Assembly (NCBI RefSeq): GCF_000321225.1
Contig: NW_004450404.1
Span: 2,280,437 to 2,344,436, forward strand
DNA from: Odobenus rosmarus divergens
Taxonomy: Eukaryota; Chordata; Mammalia; Carnivora; Odobenidae
Length of the DNA: 64,000 bases
Direction of reading: 5' to 3'
Shown: positions 22,255 through 33,945 of the stretch, piece by piece
How the letters are laid out: each line of letters starts with the position of its first letter
Position numbering within the stretch: position 1 is the first letter of the stretch
Made by a program: the position numbers and the translations under genes
Notes under the pieces: generated by a model
Told to the model about the DNA's origin: nothing
The model's database searches: none
What the model saw: only the letters and a program-made list of their open reading frames with translations

Positions 22255-22812
22255 CTTGTTTCCAGTCTGTTCTCAACATAGCAGGTGGAGTGATCCTTTA
22301 AAAATGCCAGATCATGTCAGTGTCTTGTCCAAAACCTAAGATGGTTTCCCACTGCATTCAGAATGAGATGGATAATTCATAGCGTGGCCTCCGACATTAT
22401 TTGCCTGGTCCCCAGCCTGCCCCCATCATGTGACTCATGTCCTTCCACTCTTCCCTTCCTTCTCTCTGCTCAGCCACCCTGGTCAGGCCTCCCTGGTCAG
22501 GCCCCCCTGATGCCAACCTCTGCTAGCGCCAGTGCATTCCTGCCTCAGAGCCTTTGCACTTGCGGCCCCCTCTAACTGGAATATACTTGCCTCCGCATAT
22601 CCATGAGCTAACTCCTTCCCTGCCTCCTGGGCTCTGCTGAAGGCATCCTAGAGATGTCTTCCTGGACTGCTATCTCTCAAACCGCACCCTTGTCCCTCCC
22701 TGTCCCCTTCCCCTGCTTTTTCTTCAGAGCAGTTATGTGGTTATTGTCTACTTCCTCATTAGAATGCAACTCTCGATACTGTAATGCAAGCACAGTGTTC
22801 AATAAATATTTG
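22255..22812 (+). mobile_element. L2 LINE 3' region
   Basis: gccagatcatgtcagtgtct, cctcagagcctttgcacttg, ctggaatatacttgcctccg and ttcaataaatatttgaggg follow the 3' portion of L2 in sense orientation. Ancient and non-functional. Confidence 0.8.
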
Positions 22813-22889
22813 AGGGAAGGGACTCAGTTTCCTCATGTGTAAAATGAATGAGAGGGCCATCTGGCCGGAGCATCTGTTACTGAACTTGT

Positions 22890-24136
22890 TGCCAGGATTG
22901 TTTCCACTGATCTGACTGGCTAAGTGGGAGTCCCTTTCCTCCTTATGTCAGTCCCTCCCAAAGCCTGTGGGTGGAATGGCATCTTCCTTTTGTTTGGTCA
23001 AGAGTATCTGAATCCCGACCCATGCTTGCTGGAACCTCAAAGCCAGCTCTCTTTCACAAGGGGCCACCACAGGAATGCCTTTTCTGCCCACCTCTTGTAA
23101 GTCTGGTGCAAATCAAATACAATAATTGACTTGACACTCTAAAGCTCTATGTAAGTGGAAGGAAATAAAGAAAAAGCAACACAGGTGAGGACTGAGTCTC
23201 TTATCACACAGGATCCCCTGCTCTGCCCTCATCATGACTGCTTTCACGGGCTACCTGAGACACAAAGCCGGGATTGAAAACAAAATAGAGAAGTGGTAGG
23301 AACTTGAGGTTAATAAGATATTTGTTAAAATAGTAAAAAAGAATTAAAGAAAGGAAAACCCAAGTATTTCCATCTTCGAGTTCTGACTAACCCCCCTACT
23401 TGACTGGGCACTAGCACTGGAAGCAGAAACTCCCTGCCTCCCCTAAAAGAAACCACTTGAATCATTTTAGGATTTCAGAAAATAAGTCAACCGGTTACTT
23501 AGACACTCAAATAGCAATAATTCAAACACCGAAAATTCTCATAAGATATTGAGACTCCTGAAACACTCAATTCACATCCAAGTTGTTAAGCACTCAGAGT
23601 TAACTTTGACCTGTTCCTTGGCCGTCCCCTGATGGACTGTGAGGGGGACGTATGATGAGGGTTTGTCTCTGGGTTTTGCAGGAGATCCAAAGAGACAATT
23701 GAGTAAAACTACTGATGTACTTTCAAGCAAGCCCTCTGGCCTGCAGCTAGTACAGGTGGCTAATGACCATTTAACTCAGGCATTTTTCACCTGGGCAACA
23801 GTACTGTATGCTTTGGATCATATTTTTTGGCCTTATTTCTGTCCTCATAAGGATAAAAGACTGAGTATTTTGAGTATCTAATGGGATAGAGCCAACCTCA
23901 AGCTATTTTATGTTCTCCTGGGACGTGAGCTGCATTTGGAGACAATGAAGAGACACCAGTGAGTGAGTTGTGGCCTTCCAAGTGGCCCCAGGTCCCCAGG
24001 TTTTCAGGGCCCCGGCTTCTGCTGCCTTCTGGCTGGGAAATGATACAAATCCATGTGAGCAGTGACAGTGGAACATGCACTAGTGAAAAATCCTGGTCAA
24101 GATATGATGCTACTTTCATCCTGAACTTCATAGCAC
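22890..24136. other. No gene recognised
   Basis: A short MIR-like piece (cagtttcctcatgtgtaaaa) ends near 22850. Beyond it I see no assignable repeat or exon. Confidence 0.45.
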
Positions 24137-24378
24137 AGACACTAAGTGCATGGCTGTGGAATCAGACAGATGCATTCGATCCCGCCCTGCTATTTACTAA
24201 CTTGATAATTTATACGAGGTACTTGATGTCCCTAAACTTCAGTTTTTGCTCTGTAGAATGGGGGAATGAAGTTATCTAATTTAGAGGATTGTTTTAGGAC
24301 TGGATTAGGCAATTGCATGTAAAGTACTCAGTCCAGTGCCTTGCACATAACAAACACTCAATAAATGTGAACTAGTAA
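24137..24378 (+). repeat. MIR, near full length
   Basis: Order: gcatggctgtggaatcagac, tgctatttactaacttgata, cctaaacttcagtttttgct, ttagaggattgttttagga, ccagtgccttgcacataaca and actcaataaatgtgaactag. One of the best preserved MIR copies in the window. Confidence 0.88.
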
Positions 24379-24434
24379 TCATCATAATGTTGCTCCTTTT
24401 GAATTTAGGATGGGAGGGCGGCCCAGTAGAGTAG

Positions 24435-24868
24435 TTTCCCAGGACTGTTGTAACAAAGCTCCACAAACTTGGTGGCTTAAAACAATAAACATTTATTCTT
24501 GCACATTTCTGGAGGCCAAAACGCTGAAATCAAGGTGTTGGTGAGGCTCTGAAGGCTCTAGGGGCGGGTCCCTCCTTGTCTCGTCCCAGCTTCCGGGGCT
24601 CACTGGCAGTCCTTAGCGTTCCTCGGCTTGTAGACACCTCACTCCAATCTCTGCCTTGGTCTTCACAGGGTCTTCTCCCCGTGCGCAGGTCTGTGTCCAC
24701 AGTTGTCTCGCCTTACAAGGACACCAGTCCTAATGGTTTTGGGCTCACCCTATTCCAGCATGACTTCATCTTAACCTGACTGCATCTGCAAAGAACCTAT
24801 TTCTAAATAAGGTTGGATTTTGAGGTTCTGGGTGGACATGAACTTTGGAGGGACACTATTTACACCAG
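24435..24868 (-). mobile_element. MLT1-type MaLR LTR, antisense
   Basis: gtttcccaggactgttgtaa, ttggtggcttaaaacaataa, ctggaggccaaaacgctgaa, aaggacaccagtcctaatgg and gcaaagaacctatttctaaa give the reverse complement of an MLT1 LTR, colinear with the copy at 6970-7401. Confidence 0.85.
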
Positions 24869-25311
24869 TACACCCGGTATGGGCAGGTACAAAGTCCTGC
24901 AAAAGATTAAGAGCAGACTTGCAGAGCTCACTCTGAATGAAGCAGAAACTGGGCAGGAAGGGATGAGACTGTGATGAGTCACAGGGGGCACTATCGCTCT
25001 TCCTCCCCTCCAGGAGAACTGTGCATATTTAGCGGGTGACTGCTTTACCCCCCTGTGTCCAACAGCACCTCTTCTGACCAGACTCCCCTGCTCAACTCTG
25101 GAGTTGAAAACTGGGAGCAGCCAGGGGCAGTTAGGAGAGTGATGAAGGCAGATGGGTTAACTAGAGGCTGAATCCTGTGGGCTCAGGGGCTAAGTCTCAA
25201 TCCTTTTTGGGGTGCAAGCAGGCACGCAGGGAGCTGGAGGCAGAAGCAATCGACACCTTTTTACAACATTCTTCAGTGTTTCCTTATGTAGCAAGATCCG
25301 GCCCTACAACC

Positions 25312-25480
25312 CTGCTTCTCAAACTGTGTGTGCAGAGGAATCCCAAGGGGATCTTGTGGACATGCACACTGTGATTCAGTAGGTCGGGGGTGATGACTGA
25401 GTCTGCATTTCCAACACGTTCCCAGATGATGCTGACAGTGTTGCTGGTCCACGGATCACACTTCGTTCTAGGCTTGGCTT
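25312..25480 (+). mobile_element. MER5A DNA transposon
   Basis: ctgcttctcaaactgtgtgt, gtgattcagtaggtcggggg, gtctgcatttccaacacgtt, cagatgatgctgacagtgtt and gctggtccacggatcacact match MER5A nearly end to end. Confidence 0.85.
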
Positions 25481-25544
25481 CTGCTGCACACCACTCAAAA
25501 GGAGCTACTAAATATGCACCTTTAAAAAATACCTTTGGCAAAAT

Positions 25545-26647
25545 AACATTATCACACTTGAAGTTATGATTATGCTTATTTAAAATAAGATCTAATATCC
25601 AGTTGATATTCAGATTTCCCCAATTGTTTCCAAAATGCTCCTTAATGAACCAGAATGTGCTCTAAGACCATCCACTGCACGTGGTTATTTCCCTTAAGTC
25701 TCTTTTATTCCGAGTGTCTTTTTCATGACCCTGACTTACTGATGGGCAAATTGTCCATAAAAAAATTATTTCACTCTCTGGATTTGTGTGGTTGATTCCT
25801 TGTGGTGTCACTTTGCTATATTTAGTTCTATTCCTGTAAACTGGAAGTTGGCTCTAAAAGCTTCATGGGTACTCATTAAATCTTTGCCACTAGAATTGGT
25901 CACAGATGTTGGGTACATTATAATGCATTACAACAGGTGACATGTGATATCTGCTTGTTCTACCATTAGTGATGCAAAGATTGAGCCCTGGATTAGGGTG
26001 ATAACAGCTTGACCCCTCTGCCATACACTTGAGTTTGAGTCTTTGAGACCAGAGTTCTGATTGGTTTTTCTTTGGACCCACTGTGAATGCCTCATTCCTC
26101 ATCTACCATTCCCCTAGTAGTTGTTTTCTTTTTCTTTCTTTCTTTCACACCAACTGATAATCCTGGCCTGAATCAAGAATTTCTCTGCGGGCTGCAAAAT
26201 GATGATTGTATAATTCTACCATTCCTTTTACATTTACTAACCAGCATTGTTCTGGAATGAAGAGCTATTTGGTTACCTTCCCAGGATAAATGTTTAACTC
26301 TTTTCCTTTAATCACCAACTTGCAAAGGAAGGAGTCACTTTAAGAGCTGCCCTGAATAGTACCAAGTGAGTTTTCCCCTGGCTCTCCCTTTTTTGATTTA
26401 TGGATTTTCAGAGATTTAATACATTTCCCACACCTACATTGTTCTTTTTGATGCTCGTTTGTCACAACTTTGGCCAGTAGGAGGGGCACTTTCAATCTGG
26501 CTCCTGTGTCCTTTTGACATGGCCCAATTAATCTTGAAAAGCTCCCTTTTTTTCTTGCCCACAAGGCGTCTCAGACTGTAATTGTACCTTCTCTGCCCCA
26601 GGCCTGGAATCTGCCATTTCTCCAAGGAGCCCTGGTTCCTTGGAATG
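25545..26647 (-). mobile_element. Old L1M 3' region, antisense (left part)
   Basis: cagttgatattcagatttcc, cccttaagtctcttttattc, ggctcctgtgtccttttgac, ggcctggaatctgccatttc and caaggagccctggttccttg follow the reverse complement of an L1M 3' region. It continues beyond the SINE at 26663. Confidence 0.75.
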
Positions 26648-26662
26648 AGAAGTATTAGAGGA

Positions 26663-26900
26663 GGGCGCCTGGGTGGCTCAGTTGGTTAAGCGACCGCCTT
26701 CGGCTCAGGTCATGATCCTGGAGTCCCNNNNNNNNNNNNNNNNNNNNNNNNNNNNNNNNNNNNNNNNNNNNNNNNNNNNNNNNNNNNNNNNNNNNNNNNN
26801 NNNNNNNNNNNNNNNNNNNNNNNNNNNNNNNNNNNNNNNNNNNCTCTCTATCTCTCATTCTCTCTCTCTCAAATAAACAAATAAAATCTTAAAAAAAAAA
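26663..26900 (+). mobile_element. Can-SINE containing an assembly gap
   Basis: The head gcgcctgggtggctcagttg starts at 26665. The tail ctctcattctctctctctc, aaataaacaaataaaatctt and A-run follows the gap. A 14/15-matching duplication flanks it: agaagtattagagga at 26648-26662 and agaagtatcagagga at 26901-26915. Confidence 0.93.
26728..26843. other. Assembly gap (116 N)
   Basis: Runs of N start after gagtccc in the SINE body and end at ctctctatctctc in its tail. By comparison with 57-256 about 80 bp of SINE would be expected here, so the gap could hide a length variant or be an estimated size. Confidence 0.99.
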
Positions 26901-26915
26901 AGAAGTATCAGAGGA

Positions 26916-27290
26916 AAAAAATAATCAAGGTTATGTATTATGATTGGGATGACATTGCTTCTAGGGCATTTTAAATCAGAGCTAGAAAAAAAAGTATATA
27001 TATATGCGCTTATATATATATTTCTTTTTACAAATGACTTCATATTGATATTGTCAATTAACTTTTTTTAAAATTTTTTTATTGTTATGTTAATCACCAT
27101 ACATTACATCATTAGTTTTTGATGTAGTGTTCCATGGTTCATTGTTTGTGCATAACACCCAGCGCGCCACGATATTGTCAATTAACTTTAACATCACTAT
27201 TTTTACTTAATTTCTTTGATTTTATAATTCTCTTCTATTCTCAAAGTCTTGACTCTTAATATCATTACTTGTTTTACCTTACAATATTTA
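26916..27290 (-). mobile_element. Old L1M 3' region, antisense (right part)
   Basis: gggatgacattgcttctagg and the TA-rich segment after it continue the L1M of 25545-26647. It is interrupted at 27066-27170 by a younger L1 end. The right boundary is uncertain. Confidence 0.6.
27066..27170 (-). mobile_element. Carnivore L1 3' end, 105 bp, antisense, with 19-bp duplication
   Basis: Poly-T-like start, then attgttatgttaatcaccat, acattacatcattagttttt, gatgtagtgttccatggttc and cataacacccagcg. This is the reverse complement of the extreme 3' end of a carnivore L1. A perfect 19-bp duplication, gatattgtcaattaacttt, lies at 27047-27065 and 27171-27189. It is a severely 5'-truncated, fairly young insertion with no coding content. 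Confidence 0.93.
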
Positions 27291-28632
27291 AAAAGTGGTT
27301 TCTCTATTAAGTGTAACAATATTACTGATTTAAAATTTCTTTATCACTTAAGATAAAAATTTCCCCTTTAGACTGAGCTCAAGACTAAAACCACGTCTTG
27401 GTTAGGTATTATAAACTCTGTAAATGTTGCTTGAAAGAATAGCTTGTTGAGTAAAAAAAAAGTTTCAATTCCTAAATGTTCCATACAACAGAACAAAAAT
27501 GTGGAGGGACACAGGCGAGTTATCAAGTGGATTTTTTAAAGTCAAGTTCACTTGGTAAGTAATCAGTAGCTATTTGAAATCCATGAGCCTGTTTGCATAA
27601 AATTTTCATTTCCCATTTCAAATACATGGATGGAATTTAAGAAGATGGTTTATATAGAGTCCTGAATTTGGACCAAATCCTCATTAATAGGATTTTTTTT
27701 TCTTCCTCTTTTCTGTTACCATTAAATGCAGGAGGAAAAGAGTAGGGAATCGTGGGAGGTTGTGAAAGACTACGGTGGGGTTTGCCCCGTCAAAGTATTA
27801 GCGTTGTAAATGATGCCCAGCCTGCATATGTTTCAGTTATCCATCTGTAACCTCAGAAATGAGTTCATTCTCATCTTAACCCTCCTCTCAAATGGATCTC
27901 AAGCATTTCATCAGTAACCTTACATTGAGATATTAGCTTTCACGTGGTAGAAGAGAAGCAGAGAGAAATGGCCCTACAAGAAAAGAATCTCCAGGAGCTC
28001 TTCTGATATTGCTGGGCTGTTAGGGATTTTTCTTCCTATCCTAGAAGGAGGGGTCAATAATCTATAAATTGTTTTTTATTTTACTCTGTTCTGAGTCAGG
28101 GAAGACTTTCATAGTCATATCACACATGCTTCATTTGGCGATGAAGTTTGAGAAATGAATGCCAATCTAAACATGTAATTTAACTCTGTTCCTGACAATA
28201 ACCAGTAGGTGCAATTTATTCATCACACATCAGTACTCCTAACTTATAACAACAGGAAGGTTACCGAAGACAGTCATTTGGGAATTAAAGGAGTCTATAC
28301 ATGCTGACAGGACAAGTGCCTTGAAGCATTTTTTGTCAATTTATTATTGACCCGATGGTTCTTTTGAAAACCCTCTACACAGCAAGAGAAAATAGGGAGA
28401 TGCGAAAAAGAAATTGTTCACGGTGTCAATACAGAGGCTCTTTCACATCGGCATGTTTTTTGTGGATTTGCTGGCTTGAAGCATCCATCCCTCTGCAACT
28501 TTCGACTCTCTTCACCTCCTTTATAAGCATAACCTTGGGTCAGGAGCCATGTGGCTAATTGGAGAATAAGAATTCATGTTATGTATCCTGGCATAAATGT
28601 CAGAGCCTGACAAGGATAAAAATACCCGTTCC
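27291..28632. other. No gene recognised
   Basis: AT-rich sequence with no assignable repeat or exon. Confidence 0.45.
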
Positions 28633-28653
28633 TTTTTTTTTTTTTTTTTTTTT
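28633..28653 (+). repeat. Poly-T run (21)
   Basis: A 21-base T homopolymer. It may be the tail of an antisense retrotransposed sequence to its right (aacaatgtctttattgtgtc), but I recognise no parent element and see no duplication. Confidence 0.9.
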
Positions 28654-30752
28654 AACAATGTCTTTATTGTGTCCCAGGGTTGTTGCTCTTTGATTAAGGA
28701 CATTGCTTGTCAAAGGCAGGAACTCTGTCCTTGTGCTTTCTGAGCCCTTAGCATGATGACGGGTGATGTAGTCCACTTTCACAGGCCCAAAGCCTCAAAA
28801 GTGAGAGGCACCTGTCAAAATGTTAGGGTAGAAAGACTGAGTGCTCCCTTGCTACCTTCTTTCCATGAGACAATTGTTCACTCAAGGTGGAGTTCCCGAT
28901 CTCTAAGACTTTCTTCAGGAAACCCGTCCTGCAGGGAGATTTAACATAACCTACTGCTGAGACTCCATCCAGCACATCACTACGTGTTGTGATCATATTG
29001 CCTCAATGAAAAATCAGCACCGGATCTGGCAAGATGATAAAAAAAATTTGAAATTGGGACTACTCTAGAAATCATCCACATATGGCTGCCATACCTTGAT
29101 GTCTTCAGAAAAATCCACGCTTGATTTGTGTTTGATGTCATCTGGATATCATATGATATCATATTCTTTGAATCACCCAAAAGGAAGTTGGGCTTTTTAT
29201 GATTTGAGGGTTAACCACCATCATACAGAATTTGCAGTAAGGGGAATATGAATATCAGTAGTGTCTTTAAATTATTTAGTTTTGATGTGTGTGTTTTATA
29301 TTTGTCTTATGTTTTCAGTTAGATCTTAAACTCCTTGAAGGCAGGTCATTTTGGACCTGCCATGGAACCTAGAATGGTAGACTTACTGTTTACTGATATA
29401 ATACATGTATTTCTCAGTCTCTACCCTCCATCCCCAAACCCTCCGTGAGTGAAATTTCCAGTCAGATCTGTGTTTTAGGCAATCATTGCCTCTTGATGGG
29501 ACTTCACGAGGACATAGGCAAGCACTGCACCGGGCTCATCAGAGTAAGGTGGCTATTAAGTGCAGGCTGAAACGTTACTCCTTTTACAGAAAAGAATCTC
29601 TGTGCAGAAAATTAGGCCTTTGGGGCAGGTGGTCTTTGAATAAATGTCCTTGTCATCCCCGGTGAATGTATTGCTCTCATAATAATGCGGAGATGGGAGA
29701 AATGGGTGAACGCTCTTAGTCATCCATTTAATGCTTTAGGCATTTTAGAAATGGCAACAAATTGCATCCTGCTAGTGCACAATTTTTCTATTAGGTGTTT
29801 GAAAATGTCAGACGTGAGCTGGAAAGCAAGGTGCGGTACACCTGCCTCCTTTTATGTGTGACACTGTTCACTGCTTGCTTTCTTCACAAGAAGCTGAACA
29901 ATGAACCAAGACAGCAGCATAATATACCTTTGTGCTGATGCTTTGAGCCTGGATGGGGCAGGAGATGAGAGACAGGAGTCAAATGTCTGAAAAACCCAAG
30001 TGTCTGTGATGTAAGAAAGAAGGTTCTGCATGTATAAGGAGAATTCACTTGAGCACAAATGCCAACTTAACGTTTCTATTAAACCTTCACTGAAAGAGAT
30101 GTGACTTGGGCTTACTTTGCCTTCTATTCCTTGTGTCTTGGAGTATGCAGGGAATTTGCTGGGGGGCGGGGTAGAGATGGAGCTTGGTGATTTAAATGAA
30201 TCTGTTCAAATTCTGCTCTATAGTGAAAAAGTGAAAATTAAAAGACTTTTCTGGCTATTACATCGAAAGGGAAAAAATTCATGCTTTTTAAACATTGAGG
30301 AAGCATAAAAATACTCATCATCTTAACCTGTCATTAGCCTTTGAAACACGAAGTCCTGTCCCTTCACAGAGGTGGCACTTTTGCTTTGCTTTGCCTGGAG
30401 CTGGGTGATGTTTCCATGGAGAACACTGATTGATCTTTGTGTGATCTTGAGAAAGCAGCGTGGGTTTTATTTGCCCCATAAAAAGTACCAAATGTGGAAA
30501 ATGTACTTAGCATATGCGGATGAGCATGCAGTCTTGCAGCGCCTTGGTTTTCAAGTCAGAGCAACCGTATCTGGTTCGTAGCTTCCTGTGGTGATCAGCA
30601 GCTTCATGTGTGAAGTCAAGAAGCCCAACCAGAACCCAGCCACATCACACATGTGTTAGAAAAAACCTCTGATGAGTAAAAGTTATTTCAGGCAAAGGTG
30701 GTATGTAAATTAAGTAATGGAAAAATTTCAAGTATTATTAGAACATTTGGAA
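28654..30752. other. No gene recognised; isolated L2-like piece
   Basis: Near 29320 the text ttaaactccttgaaggcagg looks like an L2 3' fragment. A 16-bp palindrome lies at 29145-29160. Otherwise single-copy-looking sequence. Confidence 0.45.
29145..29160. repeat. Perfect 16-bp palindrome
   Basis: gatatcatatgatatc equals its own reverse complement and overlaps further atatgatatcatat symmetry to the right. Confidence 0.95.
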
Positions 30753-30967
30753 CAGGGTTTTTCAATCCTGGCACTTCTGACATTTGGGGCCGGGTAATTC
30801 TTTGTTGTGGGGGCTGTTCTGTGCGATGCAGGGTGTTCGGCAGCAGCCCCGGCCTCCAACCAACCCCCCTCCCCCTGTTGCTAGTAGCATCCTCTCCTGA
30901 GTTGTGACAACCAAAACTGTCTCCAGTGTCCCACGGAGGGCATAACTGTCCCTGGTGGAGAACCACC
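30753..30967 (-). mobile_element. MER20 DNA transposon, antisense, near full length
   Basis: cagggtttttcaatcctggc, acatttggggccgggtaatt, gtgggggctgttctgtgcga, gtgacaaccaaaactgtctc and ggtggagaaccacc are the reverse complement of MER20. Long open frames on both strands here (85-107 codons) are explained by the element's composition. Confidence 0.88.
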
Positions 30968-31739
30968 GATTCAGAATTAGACATGGAATAAACGTGTGCT
31001 CCCAAAGGCAATGAGTCACCTGATAGACGTGAAGTTTGGAAGGCTTGTTAACTGATGACTACTCGTCTTTGCCAAAACCAGCTTCTTGCCAAAGCATTAG
31101 TAAATAGACAATTTTCTTTCAAGGGCTGAGAATTGACAAGACACCCTACGGTTTGCAAGGGCAGGACGTCATTTGGTTAAGCAGGAGACTGAGACGCTCC
31201 CTTTGAAAGAGAGTGCAAACTCCCCTTCCCCACCCCCAACCCCATGCTCCAGGGGGAAAGCTGAGTTCCCGGGGTCCCAGCGGAAGTACTTAGGGGAACA
31301 AAGTCTCTTTTCCGTTTGTTCATCTCCCCCACCTCCCCGTTTTAAAAGCCACTTCTGTCTTCTATTCAGCCTCTGTCTCTTAAAGAACAAAAATTGGGGG
31401 CTGTGCAGTCAGCTTTAGAAGGTCTTTAACCTCCCCTGCTCAGCTTTTGGAATTGGTGCTGTTATGGGTGTGAGTCCTAGAGATGTTCCGTGGTTCCCTA
31501 GACTCCATGTTCTTTGTGCTTTACCCTTCCTTCTTCACCCACTCCTTTCCTTCGCCACCCGTTACATCCTCTGCAAATTCACCATCAGGTGCCCCAAATG
31601 CCTTCTTAATCTCCTTCCTCTCACTCTATATAAATCAGATTTTGGGGGAGGGGGAGAAGGAGATTACCCTTCCACATTGTAGCAAAGTATACATCTCTGT
31701 TTTTCATTTTGAGACTGGCATGCATGGTTTTCAATTTTT
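30968..31739. other. No gene recognised
   Basis: CT-rich segments around 31220-31640, with no exon structure I can support. Confidence 0.45.
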
Positions 31740-32345
31740 TTTTCTAATCGACAGACTGTAAATTTATTTGATACATAGTTCTCTGAGTTTTAACACGTGT
31801 ATAAGTTTGTGTAACCACCATTGCAATCAGGATATAGAACAGTTCCATCACTTAAAAAACAAAAACCCCCAACAACAACAACAACAACACAACAACAAAA
31901 ACCGTCTCTGGGCTACTCCTTTGCAAAACTCTGCCCTCACTCCTGAACCCTGGCAATCACAGATCTGTTATCCATCACTACACTTTTGCCTTTTCCAGAA
32001 GGTCACGTAAATGGAATTATACACAATGTGACCTTTGAGGGAGGCTTCTTTCACTCAGCATAATGCCTTTGAGATTCATCCATGCTGTTGTTTGCATTGT
32101 TAATCATTTCTTTTTCTTGCTGGGTAGTATTCCGTGGGGTGGATGTACTACAGCGTGTTTATCCATTCACCTGTTGGAGGAAATTTGGGTTGTTTGAGCT
32201 CTTGGCAGCTACGAGTAGAGCTGCTATAAACATTCCTGTATAGGTCTTTGTGGGGATGTAAGTTTTCATTTCTCTAGGAATGGCATTGCTGGATCATACA
32301 GTAAATAGGTCTTTTTATTTTCTGGTGGAATTTTTACTTTAATTG
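31740..32345 (-). mobile_element. Old L1M 3'-UTR, antisense
   Basis: cagttccatcacttaaaaaa, ccctggcaatcacagatctg, cactcagcataatgcctttg, ttatccattcacctgttgga and gctataaacattcctgtata match the reverse complement of an L1M 3' region. An AAC-rich tract sits inside it. Confidence 0.75.
31871..31900 (+). repeat. (AAC)n microsatellite, imperfect
   Basis: About nine AAC units with one interruption, inside the antisense L1M. Confidence 0.9.
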
Positions 32346-32383
32346 GGTCCAGGAATGAATTCAACATTTAAACTGTAATAATT

Positions 32384-32575
32384 TTTTAAAAATATTTTTA
32401 TTTATTTGAGAGAGAGAGAGAGAGTGAGAACAAGCGAGAGAGATCACAGGGGGCGAGGGAGAAGCAGACTTGCTGCTGAGCAGGGAGGCCAATGCGGGGC
32501 TCGATCCCAGGACCCTGGGATCATGACCTGAGCCGAAGGCAGAAGTGTAAACCGGCTGAGCCACTCAGGTGCCCC
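32384..32575 (-). mobile_element. Can-SINE, antisense
   Basis: From a T/A-rich start and an expanded (GA)n tract to ctgagccactcaggtgcccc. The duplication gtaataatt is at 32375-32383 and 32576-32584; with one mismatch it extends to 15 bp. Confidence 0.95.
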
Positions 32576-33574
32576 GTAATAATTCTTTAAGTGTGGGATT
32601 TCAGGCTGTGATTTTGAGATTTAGAGTAAGACTGTGTATGTGAATGAGTGAGTGTGTATGAGTGTGTGAGTGCACATGCCGGGCGTGTAAAAGGTTGGGA
32701 GTCCCAAAATCACGTTAGCTCAAATGGGTAGCCTATTCCTGCCCACATTGTGCTTGTGGGTCGACATGCCAATTTTGCTTCCAAATGCTTTAATCCTGAC
32801 CTATGGTATCATACAAGAAGAGCTATTTAAATTGGATGACTGACAAACAACCGTCTGTTCCTGATGAGTGGATTTCCTTCCATCTCTAAATCCCATGACT
32901 ATGACTGCAACTCTTATGCTTGAATCATTCTCTAGCTACATCAATTTCATGGTTGTCAGCAATGCCTAATCCATCTTCCATAGTCTGGAGCTACTCAGGC
33001 GGCAGACTCCCTGGAGGTGGGAGTGCTCCTTGTGTTCACTAATGTACCTGCCATCCTTGGGGGGCCTACAGTTTGTATATCCTCGAGAATTATTTAATTT
33101 TAATTTTTGCTGCAAGAAATCTTTGCCGAAAGAAAACACAAGCAATGCATCAACAATTCTATTGATATCATTTTTCTTTTTCTTAAAAATAGCTTTCCCT
33201 GCCAGCAGTTTTGTTGTAAAGTTCTAAAATTCAGATTTTGCTTACACAACTATTCTTCATCTTAAATATCATTGCCATGTGTGGCTTATGTTATGTGTTC
33301 CGTACTATATGTTGAGTTGAATGAGTGAGAAAATAATTTGATGGGCAACAATAAGGTCTATATAATGATAATTTTCTTCCTTCTTTTATCACTATACTAT
33401 ATCAAGCCTTTTTTTTTTTCTGAGCAAGAACTGGCTTCAGATGCCAAAAAATGTTTATTAACTATGTTTTTATATTGGAAACTTCAGAACTCATTTGTCT
33501 TAGGAAACAGTGACCTCTCTGAATTTTGAAAGATGGATTCACCAATTATTCTATAAACTGGGATATTAATTAAC
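32576..33574. other. No gene recognised
   Basis: Contains a GTGA/GTGT-rich patch at about 32637-32675. Otherwise AT-rich with no assignable element. Confidence 0.45.
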
Positions 33575-33845
33575 TACTCTAGTTACCAGACAATGCATGC
33601 TCATTCTTTCGACTCCAGATAAAATGCCACCTTCTCAATGACATTGTCCCACACCACCCCTTGCAAAATTGTTCTGTTAGCCACATTCCACAGTTCCATT
33701 GTCATTTATCTGAATACAGATCCATCTCTGCCAATGGTCTGTGAGCAACTTGAGAGCGGGACCCATGTCTCATTCTCCTTTGCAGTCTTAGCATTTAGCA
33801 CAGTGTCTGGCACATTTGTGTTAAATAAGTATTTGTCACATTGAA
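33575..33845 (+). mobile_element. L2 LINE 3' fragment
   Basis: aaaatgccaccttctcaatg, caacttgagagcgggaccca, gcacagtgtctggcacattt and gttaaataagtatttgtc are the L2 3' order in sense orientation. Confidence 0.75.
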
Positions 33846-33899
33846 TAAGATACCTGAGGTATAATGATAACCATGGCCACCATTTCAGTTTTTTGCACG

Positions 33900-33945
33900 T
33901 ATTTATATATGTATGTATGTATATGTGTGTAATATATATATATGT
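33900..33945 (+). repeat. TA/TG-rich low-complexity tract
   Basis: Mixed (TATG)n and (TA)n sequence, likely variable in length. Confidence 0.85.
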
